Shown one piece after another: positions 7,331 to 11,013 of a DNA stretch of 11,013 bases. The position numbers and the translations under genes were made by a program. This DNA comes from Prochlorococcus sp. AG-315-I14 (GTDB lineage Bacteria > Cyanobacteriota > Cyanobacteriia > PCC-6307 > Cyanobiaceae). Location: NCBI GenBank assembly GCA_003283665.1, contig QBWF01000020.1:1-11013 (forward strand), written 5' to 3'. The notes under the pieces are model-generated. The model did no database searches. It saw only the letters and a program-made list of their open reading frames with translations, and was not told the origin of the DNA. Positions within the stretch are counted from its first letter, which is position 1. Each line of letters opens with the position of its first letter.

Positions 7331-9187
7331 TTATTGCTTCACTCCTGCAGCAACTTTTACTAATCTTACAAGTCCTTTTTCAGATGTTTTTTTGATAACG
7401 TTCATTCCCATTTTGAAAGTATCTGGCTCTTTAAGAATTCTAGGAACTTTTTTAAATATTATATTTCTTTTAAAACCAGGAATTCTTCTTGTAAGAGTGA
7501 ATAATTTTTTTATAGCTTTAAAATTTAAACTTGGATTTTTATCTTGATAAGATTTTTCAATTGTAGAGGAACGTAGCTTTATAGGTAGTTTTTTATTCAT
7601 ATTCATTAATGCTTGCCAACCTATTAAATCTATTTTTATTGCAATTGCTTCTGTTAATTCATTTCTAAGAATATTGCCATTTTGTGAGAATAAATAATTT
7701 ATTACTTGATCTATAAGTTTTTCTATATCTAATTCCTTTTGCTTGCTTGCACTTCCAATAAGATCATCTAGTTTTTCCCATTTTAATATGTTTTTGTCAA
7801 AAAGCATTTCCTTTAAACTACTTCTTAGACTTGGATCTTCATCTTCCATTAATCTTCTTGCAAAATATGGATAAGCTGCGCCCAGTATTTTAAAATTTGG
7901 ATCGACGCTTAATGCAATTCCTTCTAAAGTTATCAATGATCTTATAATTAACGCATAGTAAGGAGGCAGTCTAAATGGAAATTTATACATGATTCCTGAC
8001 ATATCATCAGTTACAGCCTTGAAATCCATTTTGTTAACTCCTACTTCTAATGCTTTTGTAAATACTTCCTCAAAGGCAGGAACAATTGGTTCTAAATCAA
8101 TATCATCAGAGATGAATCCTAATTGAACAAAATCGTTAGATAGTTTATCAAATTTCTTATTTACTAGATGAACCACTGCTTGTATTAAACCTGTTCTAGA
8201 TTCTTGACTAACATAACTCATCATTCCAAAGTCTAGATAGCATAATCGTCCGTCTTTCATTGCTAAAATATTACCTGGATGAGGATCTGCGTGAAAGAAG
8301 CCATGTTCTATTAATTGTTGAAGACTGCAATTGACTCCTATTTCTATCATTCTATTTGGATTAATACCTAATTTTTTGACTTCAACAATGTTCGTAAGCT
8401 TTATCCCATCTATCCATTCCATTGTTAGAACTCTTCGACTGGTTTCATTTCTGTAAATGCTGGGAACAGCTATCTTAGGATTGTTCTCGTGAAGCTTTTT
8501 AAATTTTTCTGCATTATTTGCTTCATTTAAGTAGTCCATTTCTTCAAATACTCTTCTTCCTAGTTCATCAATTAGAGCTACTAAATCACTTCTTATTATA
8601 CCAATATTATTTTTAAACCATATAGCAATATTTCTCACTATATATAAATCTAAGGTTATTTGCTCTCTTAAACCAGGTCTTTGAACTTTTACTGCTACTT
8701 TTTTTCCATTTTTTAATATTGCTTTGTGCACTTGTCCTAAAGATGCAGCAGAAATAGGTTCTTTATCTATGTGTTGAAAGATATCGTCTATACGACTTTC
8801 TAAATCTTCTTCAATACAATCCATAGCAAGTTTACTGTCAAAGCCTGGTAATTGATCTTGTAGTTGGGCAAGCTCTTCTAAAACGATTTGTGGAATAATG
8901 TCTGGCCTTGTAGAAAGTGCTTGCCCTGCTTTTATGAATGCAGGCCCAAGATCTACAAGTAAATTTGTAAATTCTTTTGCTCTTGTTACTTTTATCTCTT
9001 GTTTTGTTATTGATCCATTTATTTTGTCCCATCCGATGCCAATTAAAAATAAACCTATTGGCCAAAGAGTTTGCCAAAGTCTTTTAAGTAGACGAATTGG
9101 ATTTTTTTTGTAAATTGAAGCAATAGCTTCTGGGTCATATTCAAGCAGCCCTGAAGCTTCAATGAAATCGCTTAATTCTTGTGCCAT
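7331..9187 (-). CDS. ABC1/UbiB/AarF-family atypical kinase
   Basis: Member of the ABC1 (ADCK/UbiB) protein-kinase-like ATPases, which in bacteria and plastids support prenylquinone metabolism; cyanobacteria carry several copies, often membrane- or plastoglobule-associated. Numbered from the ATG at 9187 (618 residues): the family-specific KxGQ motif is KAGQ (86-89) within IKAGQALSTRPD, the A-rich nucleotide loop AASLGQVH (147-154), the lysine in VAVKVQRPG (K167), the EEMDYLNEA helix near 215-223, the catalytic-loop HADPHPGN (299-306) and the metal-binding LDFG (318-321). A hydrophobic stretch LWPIGLFLIGIGW (41-53) may attach it to a membrane. The C-terminal third (from about 440) is helical and basic. 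An in-frame GTG at 9190 directly precedes the ATG and would add one residue; ATG is preferred. It heads the minus-strand cluster with the DUF1400 protein (0-base gap) and thrC, divergent from recN. The exact substrate cannot be read from sequence. Confidence 0.93.
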   Translation of the reverse strand: MAQELSDFIEASGLLEYDPEAIASIYKKNPIRLLKRLWQTLWPIGLFLIGIGWDKINGSITKQEIKVTRAKEFTNLLVDLGPAFIKAGQALSTRPDIIPQIVLEELAQLQDQLPGFDSKLAMDCIEEDLESRIDDIFQHIDKEPISAASLGQVHKAILKNGKKVAVKVQRPGLREQITLDLYIVRNIAIWFKNNIGIIRSDLVALIDELGRRVFEEMDYLNEANNAEKFKKLHENNPKIAVPSIYRNETSRRVLTMEWIDGIKLTNIVEVKKLGINPNRMIEIGVNCSLQQLIEHGFFHADPHPGNILAMKDGRLCYLDFGMMSYVSQESRTGLIQAVVHLVNKKFDKLSNDFVQLGFISDDIDLEPIVPAFEEVFTKALEVGVNKMDFKAVTDDMSGIMYKFPFRLPPYYALIIRSLITLEGIALSVDPNFKILGAAYPYFARRLMEDEDPSLRSSLKEMLFDKNILKWEKLDDLIGSASKQKELDIEKLIDQVINYLFSQNGNILRNELTEAIAIKIDLIGWQALMNMNKKLPIKLRSSTIEKSYQDKNPSLNFKAIKKLFTLTRRIPGFKRNIIFKKVPRILKEPDTFKMGMNVIKKTSEKGLVRLVKVAAGVKQ

Positions 9188-9263
9188 CACATTATGGCGA
9201 TGTTCTACATCCCTTCTAATTCATTCTGGGTCTTGCTTGTGTCTTTTTGGTTAATTTGAAGTT
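9188..9263. promoter_or_regulatory. Divergent intergenic region between ABC1 kinase and recN
   Basis: This 76-base gap separates two divergent genes and must hold at least one promoter, unless promoters lie inside the genes. CATAAT (9196-9191, minus strand) resembles a -10 hexamer but sits too close to the kinase ATG for a normal leader. TAATTT before recN is similarly weak. No operator-like palindrome is evident, and in particular I do not see a clear LexA-type site for recN. Confidence 0.35.
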
Positions 9264-10949
9264 ATGCTAATTAGCCTTCGATTAGAAAACATAGCTCTAT
9301 TTGGGAGTCAAGAAATTGAATTTGATAACGGTTTTACTGTTTTTACAGGTCAAACTGGAACGGGTAAATCAATTTTTATCAATGCTATTAATATTCTTCT
9401 TTCTCCTACACAAAAATCTTCTGATAAGAAAATTATAAAAAGTGGTTCTTCTTTCTCATCAATAGAAGGTGTTTTTTCCATACTGCCTTCCATCAAAAAT
9501 TGGTTATTTAATCAAGAAATTGACATAGATGATGATTTAATAGTTACAAGAGAATGGCGATTAAAAGATAATAAGTATAAGTCTAGATTTAGGGTGAATG
9601 GTTCAATTGTTAATCGAGAACAAATAGCAAGTTTAAGATGTTTATTATTAGATTTTACGTTACAAGGAGATGCATATTTATTACGAGATTCTCATCGTCA
9701 AATTGATTTGTTAGATTCCTTAGCTTCCAAAGAAATTAAACAAATTATTTCTAATGTAAAAGATGCTTGGATAGTTTGGAATAATTCATTTATAGAATTA
9801 AATAATTATCAGGAGAAGATAGATAATTTCAAAATTGAATTTAAAGAAATGAAATATATTCTTGATGATTTAGAAAAATTAAAATTATCTGACCCTCTTG
9901 AAGATATTAACCTTGAAAAAGAACAGAATAGATTGTCTAATCTTTTCAGACTTCAGGAGGGAGTCAATTCTATTATGTATAGATTAAATGAAGGTTTAGA
10001 TGAGCACCCTTCTCTTTTAGACCATATAAGTTTTTGTGTAAATGAATTAAAAACTATTTCAAAATTAGATTCTTCTCTTGAATCAATTTTGGAAATGATA
10101 TTAAAATTAAATAGTAGTTTTGATGATTTTGTTTTTCTATTAAAAGAATATCAATCTACTTTAGATATCGATCCATCTTATTTAAATGATTTACAATATC
10201 GTCTTTCTTTACTTAAAATTTCTCAAAGAAAATACCAACGGAATTTACCTGAACTTATTAAATATCAAGAGCAATTAAAAAATGATTTATTAATAAATCA
10301 AAATCTTGATAATTTGGAAAATTTAGTTACTTTAGAAAAAGATTCTATGACTGTTAGAGATAATTTTAATTCTCAATTATCTAACGCACGAAAACATGTT
10401 GCTTCTCAATTTGAAAGTAAATTAATTAAATATTTAGATGAATTAGGAATGCCTAATGTTCGTTTTAAGGTATCTTTTGAGACATGCGAACCAACCTCTA
10501 AGGGAATAGATAAAGTAGAGTTTATGTTTTCCGCGAATCCAGGTCTTGCTCTGGCGCCACTCGCCGAGATTGCATCTGGAGGTGAAAAATCACGAGTATT
10601 GCTTGCCATTAAATCAATTTTTTCTACTGTCGATGGAACGAATCTTTTAGTTTTTGATGAAATTGATTCCGGAGTTAGTGGCTCGACCAGTGCTTGTATT
10701 GCTAAATTGCTTAATAAACTTTCAAGATATCGACAAGTTTTTTGTGTGACTCATCAACCATTAATTGCTGCAAATGCAGACAATCATTTTTCATTTACAA
10801 AGACCGTTGAAAGCGATAAAACTAGTTCCTACCTAAAGAAATTAGATAAAATAGAAGACCGTAAACTGGAATTAGCTTCTTTAGCAGGAGGTGAATTAAT
10901 AGAGGCTATGGCTTATGCGGCGAGCTTGCTGGAACATAAAGCCGCATGA
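9264..10949 (+). CDS. recN: DNA repair protein RecN (SMC-like ATPase)
   Basis: SMC-family ATPase acting early in recombinational repair of double-strand breaks. Length 561 residues, normal for RecN. The N-terminal half-ATPase carries MLISLRLENIALFGSQEIEF and Walker A GQTGTGKS (29-36), followed by NGSIVNREQ (112-120) and the Q-loop region LLDFTLQGD (128-136). Residues about 155-385 are the coiled-coil arms, rich in L, K, E, N and S. The C-terminal half-ATPase has PGLALAPLAEIASGGEKSRV (426-445) with the signature SGGE, Walker B LLVFDEIDSGVSG (461-473), and the switch histidine in VTHQP (495-499). The Q-loop segment departs from the IHGQHEH form of E. coli and Bacillus. The ATG at 9264 lies 76 bases from the divergent kinase; no strong Shine-Dalgarno precedes it. 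It is transcribed away from the putative origin. Confidence 0.96.
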   Translation: MLISLRLENIALFGSQEIEFDNGFTVFTGQTGTGKSIFINAINILLSPTQKSSDKKIIKSGSSFSSIEGVFSILPSIKNWLFNQEIDIDDDLIVTREWRLKDNKYKSRFRVNGSIVNREQIASLRCLLLDFTLQGDAYLLRDSHRQIDLLDSLASKEIKQIISNVKDAWIVWNNSFIELNNYQEKIDNFKIEFKEMKYILDDLEKLKLSDPLEDINLEKEQNRLSNLFRLQEGVNSIMYRLNEGLDEHPSLLDHISFCVNELKTISKLDSSLESILEMILKLNSSFDDFVFLLKEYQSTLDIDPSYLNDLQYRLSLLKISQRKYQRNLPELIKYQEQLKNDLLINQNLDNLENLVTLEKDSMTVRDNFNSQLSNARKHVASQFESKLIKYLDELGMPNVRFKVSFETCEPTSKGIDKVEFMFSANPGLALAPLAEIASGGEKSRVLLAIKSIFSTVDGTNLLVFDEIDSGVSGSTSACIAKLLNKLSRYRQVFCVTHQPLIAANADNHFSFTKTVESDKTSSYLKKLDKIEDRKLELASLAGGELIEAMAYAASLLEHKAA

Positions 10950-10962
10950 TGTGCCTCTTTTT
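10913..10962 (+). terminator. Candidate intrinsic terminator overlapping the recN 3' end
   Basis: ATGCGGC (10915-10921) and GCCGCAT (10941-10947) form a 7-base GC-containing stem, extendable by one G-T and one A-T pair, with a 19-base loop. A TTTTT run follows at 10958-10962, 8 bases past the stem, within a T-rich stretch. The stem lies in the last codons of recN, a common compact arrangement. The long loop and the gap before the T run lower confidence. Confidence 0.4.
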
Positions 10963-11013
10963 ATATACAATTAGAGATTAAAATTTCCTCCCTTATGGGA
11001 AGTTCAGACGCCA

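Noticed and set aside
8838..9113. Short open frames on both strands over the 5' part of the ABC1 kinase gene
   Set aside because: They overlap the conserved KxGQ-region coding sequence in other frames and read as low-complexity translations; there is no independent evidence for them.
10406..10609. Minus-strand open frame of 67 codons inside recN
   Set aside because: It is antisense to the conserved RecN C-terminal ATPase and its length is within chance expectation there.
1..11013. CRISPR arrays, insertion sequences, phage genes, tRNA or rRNA genes, defence systems
   Set aside because: I saw no spaced direct repeats, terminal inverted repeats with a transposase, cloverleaf sequences or defence domains; every large open frame belongs to a housekeeping or conserved cyanobacterial family.

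Overview
The window is AT-rich, densely coded DNA that looks like a marine picocyanobacterium. The gene order dnaN - PRC-barrel protein - purL - purF, the protein sequences and the small intergenic gaps fit Prochlorococcus, probably an AT-rich low-light type. This assignment rests on recognition of the genes and not on a database search. There is no sign of phage, insertion sequence, CRISPR array, defence cassette or recent transfer: this is a core chromosomal region.

Layout from left to right. Positions 1-5248 hold a minus-strand cluster read right to left as dnaN (sliding clamp), a PRC-barrel protein, purL and purF (cut by the left edge). The first three are separated by only 2 and 3 bases, and purL and purF by 59, so they probably form one operon joining replication with purine synthesis. 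Positions 5249-5624 are a 376-base gene-free stretch with the hallmarks of the chromosomal origin: five DnaA-box-like 9-mers, a run of four TAG trinucleotides in the position and orientation of DnaA-trios, and AT-rich blocks. A hairpin lies at its right edge. Positions 5625-9187 hold a second minus-strand cluster read as an ABC1/UbiB-family kinase, a secreted or lumenal DUF1400-domain protein, and thrC (threonine synthase). recN (double-strand-break repair) starts divergently at 9264 and is complete. A hairpin with a short T run ends it, and 64 bases of tail remain.

The most interesting region is the origin. Read on the minus strand it has the order tandem DnaA boxes, 4-base spacer, CTA x4, AT-rich DNA. 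This is the architecture of the basal origin unwinding system described in Bacillus subtilis and proposed for many bacteria. Hand counts of base composition also shift across it although genes on both sides lie on the same strand. As a consequence the thrC cluster is transcribed toward the origin, on the presumed lagging strand. I see no new multi-gene system. The points worth checking are the origin architecture, the conserved unknown proteins (PRC-barrel, DUF1400) and several non-ATG starts.
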